From NCBI GenBank assembly GCA_036654795.1, contig JAVVRI010000001.1:1-49654 (forward strand): a stretch of 49,654 nucleotides of DNA, given 5' to 3'. The DNA comes from JAVVRI01 sp036654795 (GTDB lineage Bacteria > Bacteroidota > Bacteroidia > Bacteroidales > Tannerellaceae). Positions within the stretch are counted from its first letter, which is position 1, and every line of letters starts with the position of its first letter. A program made the position numbers and the translations under genes. The notes beneath the pieces are model-generated. The model did no database searches and was not told the origin of the DNA. It was given only the letters and a program-made list of their open reading frames with translations. Positions 1-8,166 of this stretch are shown one piece after another.

Positions 1-811
1 TCAGCCAAGGGTAGTATGCCGCACCATAGGATAAAAAGTTTGAGCCAACGCCTTCTTGAAAATCATTTATTTGAGTGTCGATACTTGTACGCTCGCTTTC
101 CTTGGGATAGATGTCGAGCAAGGCGAATCGGTTTTTCATTGTGTCACCACAATGTTGCAACATGGCTGTGAGCACCTTGTTGAATGCAGTTACGTCTGCT
201 ATGTTTACCGCCTCAGGGATTGCAACCATCGTTATTTCACGCACGAGTTCCAGGGTGTGCAATGCCGAGATAAGGGTGGAGCTGTCTATTGTTTGGGTCT
301 TTTCATACTTTCCTGCCGAAACGACATAACAAGTGCTGCCTCCGTTGGCAAAGAATAGCATCATGTGATGATATAAGGTATAGGGGGAAGCGCCCATAAC
401 AAACAAGGACGTTCTTTTGGTAAACGTCTTTTCTGGAGGCTGGTTCCCTGTTTTGAAAGTAAATGTTTCTTCTTTTTCTTCTACTATTTTCTCTTGCAAG
501 ACATTCGCCGGCGGGGCTATGACGAGTTTAGCCGCTTCTTCCGTCAGATTTTTCAAATCATCTGCTGTAAATCCTGCATAATAAGTCTGCAGGTCTATCT
601 TTATATCCAGCATTGGCGCTCCGCCAAAGTATTTCATAAACTCCGTCATCGACGAAATCTTCATCGGTTTATTCGTAAGGTCGTCATCCCCGTTCTGTGC
701 GCTCTCGGTATAACCGATGAAGGCGGGAATGGCCGTTTCGGCTTCGACTACCGAATTGCCGAATGCGTTCTTCTCTTTGATGTAAACGCCGGGTGTTTTG
801 TATTCTCCCAT
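1..811 (-). CDS. Contractile injection system tail sheath protein (partial, C-terminus off the left edge)
   Basis: The minus-strand reading frame opens at an ATG at 809-811 and stays open to base 1, giving about 270 N-terminal residues without a stop. It begins MGEYKTPGVYIKEKNAFGNS and continues with VVEAETAIPAFIGYTE. The 'TPGVYI.E' opening and 'TAIPAFIGYT' segment are hallmarks of sheath proteins of R-type tails and of Afp/PVC-like extracellular contractile injection systems. Sheath subunits polymerise around the inner tube and contract to drive it into a target. The gene lies 58 bp downstream of an unrecognised gene and, with DUF4255 first, forms one leftward operon. The tube, baseplate, spike and ATPase genes would be expected to the left of the window. 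The family call is strong; whether the particle is a Bacteroidales injection system (BIS), another eCIS or a phage tail cannot be decided from this fragment. Confidence 0.9.
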   Translation of the reverse strand, partial: MGEYKTPGVYIKEKNAFGNSVVEAETAIPAFIGYTESAQNGDDDLTNKPMKISSMTEFMKYFGGAPMLDIKIDLQTYYAGFTADDLKNLTEEAAKLVIAPPANVLQEKIVEEKEETFTFKTGNQPPEKTFTKRTSLFVMGASPYTLYHHMMLFFANGGSTCYVVSAGKYEKTQTIDSSTLISALHTLELVREITMVAIPEAVNIADVTAFNKVLTAMLQHCGDTMKNRFALLDIYPKESERTSIDTQINDFQEGVGSNFLSYGAAYYPWL

Positions 812-869
812 AATTTTAAATTTAAAGGTTTATATTGTAATCAGTGTCATTAAATATCTATTTGCTCTG

Positions 870-1658
870 TCAATAGTAGCAGACTTGCTGCATACAGTCG
901 ATTCGACTACTTTGAAACCTCCCGAGTATAGGCGATTCCACTTGCCTGAGCAAGATGCGTTTGGGTAATTCTTCTTCACTACCTTTTACCACAAGCCGCA
1001 GGCGGCATTCATAAGTGGAGCGAACAGGTATGGCATCCGTGGATTTAACGCACCAGGCTTCTCTCCCGTAGGCTTGCGTTTTATAGAATTGGCAGAATGC
1101 AACCTGACCTGTGGTGTCTTCCAATTGCAACTCTCCACTCGGCACGCTGCCATCATCGTTGCGAGGCAGGAAAATATATTCCCAATATCGTTTCGGTGTA
1201 TGGAAATGCAGTCGGCATACTTCGGGAGCCTCCGCTTTGGCGGCTTCTATGAGCTTTTGCGTCAAGTGCAAGTGAACCGTGCAGAGGGATGAACCTATTT
1301 TTCGTTTTCCGTCTGCCAAGCGAATAGCGGAAGCTGCATCCTTCTCTTCTGCCGGCAGTGGAAGTTGTAGCCTATAAGCAGCAGTCGGACAGAAATCTTT
1401 CCATTCGGTGTATAACACGAAATTCGGGTCGGAGCTAACACTTAGTTCCAGTTCCAACACATCGTTTGTGGCATCTGCGCTTGCCGCATCAAAAAGCACC
1501 TCCCATTCATTGGCAGCCAGTTGGCGAAACAGCAGTCCGCGTTGCCGTGCCAATGATTTTCCTTGTGGTGAAAGGCGACACTCTAGGGCGGCACACGGTT
1601 TGCCTACGAAATAGTCGTGTTCCGTAATGATGCGATATAAAGGCCGATAGCTTTCCAT
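870..1658 (-). CDS. Unrecognised protein of the contractile injection system operon
   Basis: This is a 262-residue soluble protein with no signal peptide or membrane segment. I do not recognise a domain. It is rich in alternating hydrophobic residues suggestive of beta sandwich folds, and it has a Cys near the C-terminus (DCMQQVCYY). It sits 20 bp after the DUF4255 gene and 58 bp before the sheath gene on the same strand, so it is very probably co-transcribed and part of the injection particle or its assembly. By position it could be a sheath-associated or cap component, but that is inference from neighbours only. The ATG at 1656-1658 is the only sensible start near the preceding stop. Confidence 0.75.
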   Translation of the reverse strand: MESYRPLYRIITEHDYFVGKPCAALECRLSPQGKSLARQRGLLFRQLAANEWEVLFDAASADATNDVLELELSVSSDPNFVLYTEWKDFCPTAAYRLQLPLPAEEKDAASAIRLADGKRKIGSSLCTVHLHLTQKLIEAAKAEAPEVCRLHFHTPKRYWEYIFLPRNDDGSVPSGELQLEDTTGQVAFCQFYKTQAYGREAWCVKSTDAIPVRSTYECRLRLVVKGSEEELPKRILLRQVESPILGRFQSSRIDCMQQVCYY

Positions 1659-1678
1659 CTCTTTCTTCTTATTCTAAA

Positions 1679-2209
1679 TTATAAACTCACCGTCTGTTTT
1701 CGTGACAGACTTCCGCTGGCCGTTATTTCTTCCGCATCAATCAACAACCGTCGTATCTTGCACATCACCGATGGATAGTATTGTCCGCCAAGCGTAGTCC
1801 AGATGTTATTGGCATCCTGTGTGGACAAAGATACGATTTCGATGGAATAATCTACAGAATCTATATCGAATCTGGGTACGGACTGCACGAATTTCAAACT
1901 GTCCGAAAGTACGGACAAAGACTCTGCATATCGCTTCTCATCATAAACGGCAGCCAGCATGATGTTGAGGTTCAGCAGGAGCGGCGGTGTCATGCGGGTA
2001 TAACCTTCCATTGTGCGCCGGACAGGAGCGGAAATGCCACTGGCCGTCTCACGTTCCACGCTAATGAGCGTCACTACCATCTTGTTCGGCTTTATCTCGG
2101 CACTGTTTCCAATGAAGCCCACTTCCACCATCCCTTCGGGTTGACGATGCAGGGCTGATAAGTATTCGTTCAGGCGGGAGGCGTAGTATGTCAGAATTTT
2201 CTTTATCAT
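1679..2209 (-). CDS. DUF4255 (Pvc16-like) contractile injection system protein
   Basis: The 176-residue product begins MIKKILTYYASRLNEYLSAL and contains the GFIGNSAEIKPNKMVVTLISVERE region and the PPLLLNLNIMLAAVYDEKRYAESL segment typical of the DUF4255/Pvc16_N family. Members are encoded in PVC/Afp-type and Bacteroidetes contractile injection clusters and are thought to act at the tail terminus, capping the sheath and tube. It is the first large gene of the leftward operon with the unrecognised protein and the sheath. A possible 16-codon ORF overlaps its start codon (ATGA arrangement), so its own weak ribosome site may be helped by translational coupling. The family assignment is from recognisable sequence; the capping role is taken from studied relatives. 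Confidence 0.88.
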   Translation of the reverse strand: MIKKILTYYASRLNEYLSALHRQPEGMVEVGFIGNSAEIKPNKMVVTLISVERETASGISAPVRRTMEGYTRMTPPLLLNLNIMLAAVYDEKRYAESLSVLSDSLKFVQSVPRFDIDSVDYSIEIVSLSTQDANNIWTTLGGQYYPSVMCKIRRLLIDAEEITASGSLSRKQTVSL

Positions 2210-2256
2210 ATCTTCATCAATTTGTTTTCAACACTTTCTATAATAATATCCGTCAT
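2206..2256 (-). CDS. Possible 16-codon leader ORF overlapping the DUF4255 start
   Basis: On the minus strand a GGAG lies 8 nt upstream of an ATG that opens the frame MTDIIIESVENKLMKI. Its TGA stop overlaps the ATG of the DUF4255 gene as ATGA. A -7-like TAACTTTG lies just upstream (2276-2283), so the ORF would start almost at the 5' end of the transcript. This could be a leader peptide or simply a device for coupled initiation. It is short enough to be chance. Confidence 0.3.
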   Translation of the reverse strand: MTDIIIESVENKLMKI

Positions 2257-2275
2257 GCACTCATCTCCGCGAATC

Positions 2276-2283
2276 CAAAGTTA
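2276..2283 (-). promoter_or_regulatory. Candidate -7 element of the injection system operon
   Basis: The minus strand reads TAACTTTG, matching the Bacteroides -7 consensus TAnnTTTG. No clear TTTG is found at the -33 position. It lies between the tldE terminator and the DUF4255 gene, where a new promoter is needed. Confidence 0.45.
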
Positions 2284-2290
2284 ATCAAAT

Positions 2291-2337
2291 AAAATAAAAC
2301 CTTGAGATGTCATAGTTTCATCTCAAGGTTTTATTTT
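2291..2337 (-). terminator. Intrinsic terminator after tldE
   Basis: Perfect 19-bp arms (2291-2309 and 2319-2337) enclose a 9-nt loop. On the minus strand the stem is followed by an AT-rich, T-rich tract. It separates tldE from the injection system operon, which is transcribed in the same direction, so the two are probably independent units. Confidence 0.85.
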
Positions 2338-2373
2338 GTTTTACAATACGGTTTTTTTGATCGATAGCTTACT

Positions 2374-3693
2374 TTATAATCCGCTAAAATCCACGTCAGA
2401 GAATAAGAGGGAGGGAATGCGCCAACTAGAGGAGAGGCGTGGGTCGTTGCCGACTTCTGCCAGATTGCTCCAGAGAGTGATCATGTTTCCGGTAACGTTC
2501 ATCTCGGAGATGGGCGTTGTAAGCTTACCGTTTTCAATAAGGAAGCCCTCTACACCATACGAGAAGTCTCCCGTCGTGCTGTTGCAGTTTCCACCATTAA
2601 ATCCTGTGATTAGGATACCTTTGTCTACTCCGGCAATAAGGCCGTCCGTATTCTTGTTGCCCATTGTCATGGTCAGGATGGAGGGCGAACTGATGGTCGG
2701 TGCTACGTTCATTTTGTTCGCAGAGTAGGTATCGATATAATAGGTTTTCAGCACTCCGTTTTCAAATACGGGCATGCGTTTAGTGGCTATTCCTTCACTG
2801 TCGAAATAGCGAGCACCGGCTGATTGGTGTAAATGAGGTTCGTCTATTAGCGTTACATTGTCGCCTACTACCTTTTGATCCAGTTTATCCAGCATGAAAG
2901 AGTTTTTTTGCTGTATGGAAGAGCCGTAGAGGGCATCTATCACCGGAGAGAGCAATCGTCCTGAGTTCATATTGTCTACTACCATTGTGTATTTTCCGGA
3001 GGCTACTTTTTGTTGCCCTAGTTTACGTATAACACGTTCCATAGCCTTCTGTCCTAATCCCTGTTTGATGAGTACATCGTAGTAGAGCGAGGAGTCATAC
3101 CAATAAGATTCGGGACGAGCATCACCTTCGCCCCGGATACTTACGCTGGCCACCAAACTGTAAGAAGACCCGGAGGTTTCTCCTTCGAAGCCATTACTAG
3201 TTACCATGTATTTGAAATCCTTCTCATCGTTGTATGAGGAGTTGGCGGAGATGATCCGTTCGTCCTTTCCGAAGAGTTCATCGCACGTGTTCATGGCAAG
3301 CTTAACCTTGTCGTCTGTCTGTATAGCATCAAAGTGAGGGTCTATTAAGTCCAGATCAGCTCCTTCTCCTTTATAATAACGAGAGGGGTCAGGCAGGGTA
3401 CGCGCTTTGTCTTCCGCCAAGAAGCGAGTAGCGTCAATACCTTCTTTAATGAACTTAGCAAGCTCTTTTTTGTCCAGACGATTGGTTGAGAATGAACCAT
3501 AGCGACCGTCTACATAGAGTTGGATAGCTAGTCCGTTTTCCGAAGCCTGTTGCAGGCGATCTATTTTCATGTCTCTTATTTCGAACGAACTGCTTGATCC
3601 GTTGTATAAGCTCACACGCGATGCTTGGCAACCATTTTCCAATGCATACTTCATGGCCCATTGTGCCAGTTCCTTATTTTCGTTTGTTATCAT
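2374..3693 (-). CDS. tldE: TldE/PmbA-family metalloprotease subunit
   Basis: The 439-residue protein matches the PmbA/TldE half of the TldD-TldE heterodimer, which degrades unfolded peptides and matures ribosomally made peptides such as microcin B17 in E. coli. It has the family C-terminal pattern: KGILITGFNGGNCNSTTGDF, then GFLIENGKLTTPI and a final MNVTGNM block. As expected for TldE it lacks the HExxxH zinc motif, which is present in the upstream partner. No signal peptide is visible, whereas its TldD partner has a Tat/lipoprotein-like N-terminus. The ATG is 2 nt after the tldD stop, so the two are translated as a pair. It is the last gene before a strong terminator. Confidence 0.92.
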   Translation of the reverse strand: MITNENKELAQWAMKYALENGCQASRVSLYNGSSSSFEIRDMKIDRLQQASENGLAIQLYVDGRYGSFSTNRLDKKELAKFIKEGIDATRFLAEDKARTLPDPSRYYKGEGADLDLIDPHFDAIQTDDKVKLAMNTCDELFGKDERIISANSSYNDEKDFKYMVTSNGFEGETSGSSYSLVASVSIRGEGDARPESYWYDSSLYYDVLIKQGLGQKAMERVIRKLGQQKVASGKYTMVVDNMNSGRLLSPVIDALYGSSIQQKNSFMLDKLDQKVVGDNVTLIDEPHLHQSAGARYFDSEGIATKRMPVFENGVLKTYYIDTYSANKMNVAPTISSPSILTMTMGNKNTDGLIAGVDKGILITGFNGGNCNSTTGDFSYGVEGFLIENGKLTTPISEMNVTGNMITLWSNLAEVGNDPRLSSSWRIPSLLFSDVDFSGL

Positions 3694-3695
3694 AA

Positions 3696-5228
3696 TTAGT
3701 TTTCTCCTCCTACTGTAAGTTTACTAACCAAGGCAGAGGGCATACCGCAAGTTACGGGGCATGATTGCCCGTCTTTGCCACATGTCCACGTACCGTTATC
3801 CATCTTATAATTATTACCCACCATTGTGATGTCGGCCAATGCTTTGGGGCCGTTTCCGATGATGTTTACATCCTTTATAGGTTGCGTCAGTTTGCCGTTT
3901 TCGATCAGATAGCCATCCTTTACGAAGAAGGTAAAATCTCCGGCACCAATCTGCACTTGTCCATTGGTGAAGTTTGCAGCATAAATACCCTGTTTTACGG
4001 TAGAGATCATCTCCTCTTCTGTTACATTTCCAGCCTCCATGTAGGTAGCCCGCATACGGGGGATAGGCATTTGGCGGAAAGACTCGCGCCGTCCGTTTCC
4101 GGTAGAGGGAATGCCGTAGTGCTTGGCGCTGATGCGGTCGTGCAGGTAGCTTGTCAGGATGCCTTCTTTGATGATATAGGTTTTCTGTCCATCCACACCT
4201 TCATCGTCCACATTGATCGAGCCGCGGTTGAAGGGGATCGTTCCATCATCTACCACATTGATATGTTCATTGCAAACCTTTTTGTTTAGTTGGTCGGAGA
4301 AGATAGAGGTGTTTTTACGGTTGAAATCAGCCTCAAAGGCATGTCCAATGGCTTCATGAAGGAGGATACCGGATCCTCCGGCACCCATCACGACTGGCAT
4401 TTCTCCACCCTTGGGTTTGATAGCTTGAAAGAGGATAGACGTTTTATCGACAGCCTCTTTAGCCAGTTCATTAATCAGATTATCCGTCAAGAACTCAGCC
4501 CCCATACGGAAGGCGCGGGCGGCGTATGAATTCTCTATCTTACCGTCGGATTCCATAATACAAACGACGCTTAGCGTTATCATGGGGCGATAGTCGTAGT
4601 ACATCTGTCCTTCGGAGTTGCAGAAGAAAATATGGCTTGTTGTGTCGCCCAAAGATGCCATTACTTTATGCACACGTGGGTCAAGGGAAAAGACTTTATC
4701 ATTCAGCTTTTGCAAAAAAGGCATTTTCTCTTTGACTGCAAACTCATCCCAAGGGGTTTGTACACCGTAGAAGTTGTTCTTAAGAGGCTTCTCCGTCAGG
4801 TTGGCTACTTTTTGAAGAGTAGTGCTATTGGCTATACGGGCAGCTGTGCGGGCGGCAGTGAGCATCTCGTCCAGTGTTACGTTTTCCACATAGGCATAAC
4901 CGGTCTGGTCGCCTGATAGGACGCGTACACCCACCCCGAAGTCAATATTTGACGAGGCTCGATTTACGGCACCATCTTGCAAACCAATGTTATTTCGATA
5001 AGAATGCTCGAAGAACAAATCAGCATAGTCGCCACCTTTTTCAAGTGCGGCGGTGAGTACTTTTTTCAGATCGCTTTCGCCAATGCCAAAGTGATCCATA
5101 GCGAATAAGATGCCGGCTGCTTTGTCAGCGTCGTTTGCTCCACAAGCTCCTAAAAGTGCCGGGGCTGCTAACGAGCCTAGCATAACCAGACCTCCTGTCT
5201 TAATAAATTCACGTCGATTTAGGTTCAT
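3696..5228 (-). CDS. tldD: TldD-family zinc metalloprotease with Tat/lipoprotein-like N-terminus
   Basis: This 510-residue protein is the catalytic TldD subunit. The zinc motif HEAIGH is at residues 291-296, and the C-terminal Cys-rich block (CGKDGQSCPVTCG) matches the region supplying the further metal ligand. The N-terminus MNLNRREFIKTGG is followed by a hydrophobic stretch and LLGAC at residues 25-29. That resembles a twin-arginine signal with a lipobox, whereas the E. coli enzyme is cytoplasmic. The alternative is that the leader is not processed and the protein stays inside. The gene is sandwiched with 2-nt gaps between a radical SAM sulfatase maturase and tldE, a very tight operon. Assignment to TldD is firm; location is unresolved. 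Confidence 0.93.
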   Translation of the reverse strand: MNLNRREFIKTGGLVMLGSLAAPALLGACGANDADKAAGILFAMDHFGIGESDLKKVLTAALEKGGDYADLFFEHSYRNNIGLQDGAVNRASSNIDFGVGVRVLSGDQTGYAYVENVTLDEMLTAARTAARIANSTTLQKVANLTEKPLKNNFYGVQTPWDEFAVKEKMPFLQKLNDKVFSLDPRVHKVMASLGDTTSHIFFCNSEGQMYYDYRPMITLSVVCIMESDGKIENSYAARAFRMGAEFLTDNLINELAKEAVDKTSILFQAIKPKGGEMPVVMGAGGSGILLHEAIGHAFEADFNRKNTSIFSDQLNKKVCNEHINVVDDGTIPFNRGSINVDDEGVDGQKTYIIKEGILTSYLHDRISAKHYGIPSTGNGRRESFRQMPIPRMRATYMEAGNVTEEEMISTVKQGIYAANFTNGQVQIGAGDFTFFVKDGYLIENGKLTQPIKDVNIIGNGPKALADITMVGNNYKMDNGTWTCGKDGQSCPVTCGMPSALVSKLTVGGEN

Positions 5229-5230
5229 AT

Positions 5231-6469
5231 TTATAGATTTATATTATTTCTTGCCCATTCCATTACACCTGCCGGCGGACGCTCTGCCAATAATTCTTTT
5301 TTCATGAAGTCCATATAAGGGGCTACATGTGCAAAGAATTTCTTATAACCGACACACAGATAGTTGAGTCCCGGCTCGCCGTCTGTCGTATGCAGAAAGC
5401 GGTTCTTCGGGCATTCACCATTGCAGGCAAATAGATATTCGCATGCCCGACATTGTGCAGGCAGTTTATCTTGTTTATCAGCGCCAAAACGGAGCTGTTC
5501 GGGACTATACATCATCTCTGTGATGGTTTTTGTCTGGATATTTCCCAGTTTGTATTCTGGAAACACGTAGTGGTCGCAGGCATAGATGTCACCGTTAAAC
5601 TCCATCACGCCGGCATGTCCGCATGTCCGAGCCAAGGTGCATATTCCGGGCTGTTCGCCTACCCAGTTAGCTAAGGTGGAATCGAATAGCTGGACGTAAT
5701 AGTTCCCTACATCTTCCTTTAGCCATTCATCGAATATAGCACAAAGAAAGTCGCCCCACCGCTCCGCATCCACACTAAATGGAGCCAGTTCGATATCTGC
5801 ATTTTGCTGGTCAGGAGAGGTGAGGAGTGTCCCGTCTGCATGCCGTCCCATCCGCTCTACGATAGGAGCAAATTGGATATAATGACAATCCATCTCTTTG
5901 AAGAAGTTATAAAACTCCAGCGGATAGTCTACGTTATAATCGTTGACCACCGCCATCGCATTGTATTCTACTTCATATTTTTTAAGCAAGTCGATTCCTT
6001 TCATTACCTTAACGAAGGAGGGAAGCCCTTGCCGATTTCGTCTATATTCATCGTGAAACTCCTGTGGCCCGTCAATGGAGACGCCTACCAGAAAGTTATT
6101 GTCCTTAAAGAAGCGACACCAATCGCGAGTTAGCAGCGTGCCGTTCGTTTGTATGCAATTATCAATCTGCCGTCCGTTGCCATATTTCTTTTGCAGCTCC
6201 AACGCCTTCCGGTAGAAACTAAGGGGACGCATCAAGGTTTCGCCCCCATGCCATGTAAAAAGCACTTCGGGTGTTGTCTGGCAGGCCAAGTATTCCTGAA
6301 TAAACTTTTCAAGCAACTGATCGGTCATGATGTGATTTTTCACTTCAGGATACAGTTTGTTCTTCTCCAGATAGTAGCAGTATTCGCATGCCAAGTTACA
6401 CACCGAACCGACTGGTTTCAGCATAACGTAAATTGGTTTAGCAAAAGGAGAGATGAAGGGTTTACTCAT
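5231..6469 (-). CDS. Anaerobic sulfatase-maturating enzyme (radical SAM/SPASM; chuR-like)
   Basis: Starting at MSKPFISPFAKP gives 412 residues. An in-frame extension to 6610 is rejected because it overlaps the upstream amidase and is low in similarity. Radical SAM cysteines C24, C28 and C31 lie in CNLACEYC. The SPASM part has TCGHAGVMEFNGDIYACDHY and CRACEYLFACNGECPKNRF, and a QLFD segment matches the catalytic Asp region of anSME enzymes. These enzymes oxidise an active-site Cys or Ser of sulfatases to formylglycine in the cytoplasm, and the Bacteroides member is known as chuR/anSME, required for mucin and glycosaminoglycan sulfate use. Its stop is 2 nt before tldD. A -7-like TATCTTTG lies at 6502-6509. 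A peptide-modifying SPASM enzyme is a less likely alternative. Confidence 0.88.
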   Translation of the reverse strand: MSKPFISPFAKPIYVMLKPVGSVCNLACEYCYYLEKNKLYPEVKNHIMTDQLLEKFIQEYLACQTTPEVLFTWHGGETLMRPLSFYRKALELQKKYGNGRQIDNCIQTNGTLLTRDWCRFFKDNNFLVGVSIDGPQEFHDEYRRNRQGLPSFVKVMKGIDLLKKYEVEYNAMAVVNDYNVDYPLEFYNFFKEMDCHYIQFAPIVERMGRHADGTLLTSPDQQNADIELAPFSVDAERWGDFLCAIFDEWLKEDVGNYYVQLFDSTLANWVGEQPGICTLARTCGHAGVMEFNGDIYACDHYVFPEYKLGNIQTKTITEMMYSPEQLRFGADKQDKLPAQCRACEYLFACNGECPKNRFLHTTDGEPGLNYLCVGYKKFFAHVAPYMDFMKKELLAERPPAGVMEWARNNINL

Positions 6470-6501
6470 GATACTGTTTTTTTCTTTTAGATTTCGTTTT
6501 A

Positions 6502-6509
6502 CAAAGATA
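6502..6509 (-). promoter_or_regulatory. Candidate -7 element for the maturase-tldD-tldE operon
   Basis: The minus strand reads TATCTTTG, an exact TAnnTTTG match, 32 bp before the chosen ATG. No TTTG is seen at the expected -33 distance. Confidence 0.5.
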
Positions 6510-6545
6510 AAAGGTCTATTCGGATTTATAGCCATTATAGGAGTG

Positions 6546-6569
6546 AAAAAAAGGCGCTTAGCGCTTTTT
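6546..6569 (-). terminator. Terminator hairpin whose loop is the amidase stop codon
   Basis: On the minus strand AAAAAGCGC, TAA, GCGC(C)TTTTTTT forms a short GC hairpin followed by a run of T. The TAA in the loop is the stop codon of the amidase gene (6558-6560). It separates the amidase from the sulfatase-maturase operon. Confidence 0.7.
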
Positions 6570-7415
6570 ATTCCTTTTGTAATGATTATAGTCGATAATA
6601 AAGCCTTCACACATCCAGTTGGCTAATGCTTGGCGGTTATCGCTTAGGATAATACGTTTCTGGTCAAAACTATTCTGGATGTTGCCTAGTTCCACAAATG
6701 CGGACACAACTTGTGTGTTACGCAATACATAGAGGTTACGTTGATCTACCGTACCGCTAAACCCACGTCCCGGTTGATGCCGGCTGTATTTCTTTTCGAA
6801 CGTTGATTTGAATGTTTTTGCCAAACGACGACTGGCGGGACTCTTTACCGAATGGTAGAAGAAAACATCCGTCTGATGGCTCTTACTACGACTATCTACA
6901 TGAATGAAAAGCGCACGACTGTAGGAAGTCTGATTTTTCTTGTTGAGCGTGTTGATCTGTCGGCATCGCTGATCCAGACGTTGTAGTTGGCTAAGGGGAA
7001 TGGGGTTCCCCATACAAGTTTCTCGTTTGCTATTATTCAATATCTGATTGTTTCGTATGCCGTCCTTGGCATCTTGTATGATGATTTCTACTTTCGCACC
7101 ACGCATCATCAAATTACGAGCTAGTCGAAGCATGATGTCATACGCGTATTCATCTTCGTGCAGTTCGGCTCTGCCCATCTTTCCGATTGCACCCGGATCG
7201 GGGCCTCCATGCCCACTGACTAGATAAAACTGAGCCCCCTTTAGCTCAGAGGAGTTTATGGGAAAGGAGGCCAATGCTTTGCCGAACAATGGTTCGTAAT
7301 GGCCGCGTCTGTCCCGTTCCCTACCAGACTTACGGTGTGCTCTCTCCTGAGCTTGCAAAGGGGTTGATATGATAAAAAGGAAAAGTAGTAGCCGTAGTGT
7401 GTTTTGTATAAACAT
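6558..7415 (-). CDS. Exported N-acetylmuramoyl-L-alanine amidase (Amidase_3)
   Basis: The 285-residue product has an N-terminal signal peptide (hydrophobic residues 7-20, likely cleavage after QAQ at 23). The zinc-amidase features follow: VSGHGGPDPGAIG with His69, an acidic ELHEDEYAYDI segment, LFIHVDS in place of the usual S-L-H-A-N third ligand block, and VELGNI carrying the catalytic Glu near the C-terminus. Such enzymes cut the bond between MurNAc and the stem peptide in the periplasm, usually during cell separation or wall turnover. It is a stand-alone catalytic domain with no LysM or SPOR region. Basic residues 28-38 (KSGRERDRRG) form a short charged linker. It is transcribed alone, with a terminator at its stop codon. 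Confidence 0.88.
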   Translation of the reverse strand: MFIQNTLRLLLFLFIISTPLQAQERAHRKSGRERDRRGHYEPLFGKALASFPINSSELKGAQFYLVSGHGGPDPGAIGKMGRAELHEDEYAYDIMLRLARNLMMRGAKVEIIIQDAKDGIRNNQILNNSKRETCMGNPIPLSQLQRLDQRCRQINTLNKKNQTSYSRALFIHVDSRSKSHQTDVFFYHSVKSPASRRLAKTFKSTFEKKYSRHQPGRGFSGTVDQRNLYVLRNTQVVSAFVELGNIQNSFDQKRIILSDNRQALANWMCEGFIIDYNHYKRNKKR

Positions 7416-7485
7416 AAGTTCTATCAGTATATATTCAGCGTGTAAAGATAAGTAAAACTTTTTTTCCTATCCCTTTTTCAACCTT

Positions 7486-8118
7486 TTATTCTTCGGGCAT
7501 AAACTTTTCAGTGCTCAACGGATTATGTATGTTTCTTTGGTAGATAGTGGAGCCTCGATGTCCTATCTTTTGTAGCAGCTCCGTGCCTACAAAATACTGC
7601 AAATCATTTTGGGCGCTGTATTTGCTGCAATGATTTAAAGCACGATAGGTGGTAGAGGTGATATAGTCGTGCCGATCCAGATACCAAATAAGGCGTGAAC
7701 GACGCTCGTCGATGTCAAAATCCTCAAGCTTTGGAGTCGATTCTTTGTAGATAGGCATAACTTTCAAGTTATGTTTCAATTTCTTATCGCACCTGAAAGC
7801 TACATTTTTAAAATGTACTGATTCGCTACGGAGCTCCTTTGCCTCCATCACCGGACGCGATTGGAGTGTAGGCGTTAGGTATCCTATCCCTTCAATGTAA
7901 ACGGTATATCCATCCTTCAGCTGTCGAGCGGTATATTGTGCTAATACTGCCAACGCCCCTTTCATGTCGGCAGACGAGATAGAAGAGGTGTCCTGTGCAT
8001 ATTGTGCTATTTCTTCCGTTCCTACCGTCCCCTGTGATATCAGCCGGGGGTGTAAAGCTTGTTTTTCAATCTCCCTCTTTGGGTTAGGATTACGTTCCAT
8101 TTTGTATTCCGCGGCCAT
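7486..8118 (-). CDS. HU-HIG family DNA-binding protein
   Basis: Starting at the ATG encoding MAAEYKMERNPNP gives 210 residues. A GTG nine codons upstream is less likely. The first half follows the Bacteroidetes-specific HU-HIG pattern: NPNPKREIEKQALHPRLISQ, then DTSSISSADMKGALAVLAQY and a GIGYLTPTL core where HU proteins have their beta arm. The C-terminal half (about residues 125-210) is an extra domain unlike HU. The protein is expected to bind DNA as a dimer, as a nucleoid or regulatory protein. Between the nearest promoter-like element (8281-8288) and the start lies a palindromic array, so the mRNA leader may be highly structured. Confidence 0.82.
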   Translation of the reverse strand: MAAEYKMERNPNPKREIEKQALHPRLISQGTVGTEEIAQYAQDTSSISSADMKGALAVLAQYTARQLKDGYTVYIEGIGYLTPTLQSRPVMEAKELRSESVHFKNVAFRCDKKLKHNLKVMPIYKESTPKLEDFDIDERRSRLIWYLDRHDYITSTTYRALNHCSKYSAQNDLQYFVGTELLQKIGHRGSTIYQRNIHNPLSTEKFMPEE

Positions 8119-8166
8119 CTTGCTTCGTTTTATTGATGAGTACACATTATTTTAATCTGAATATAA

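Noticed and set aside
5231..6610. Longer start for the sulfatase maturase
   Set aside because: The extra 47 residues overlap the amidase end and its terminator and cross the -7-like box; the conserved family begins at MSKPFISPFAKP.
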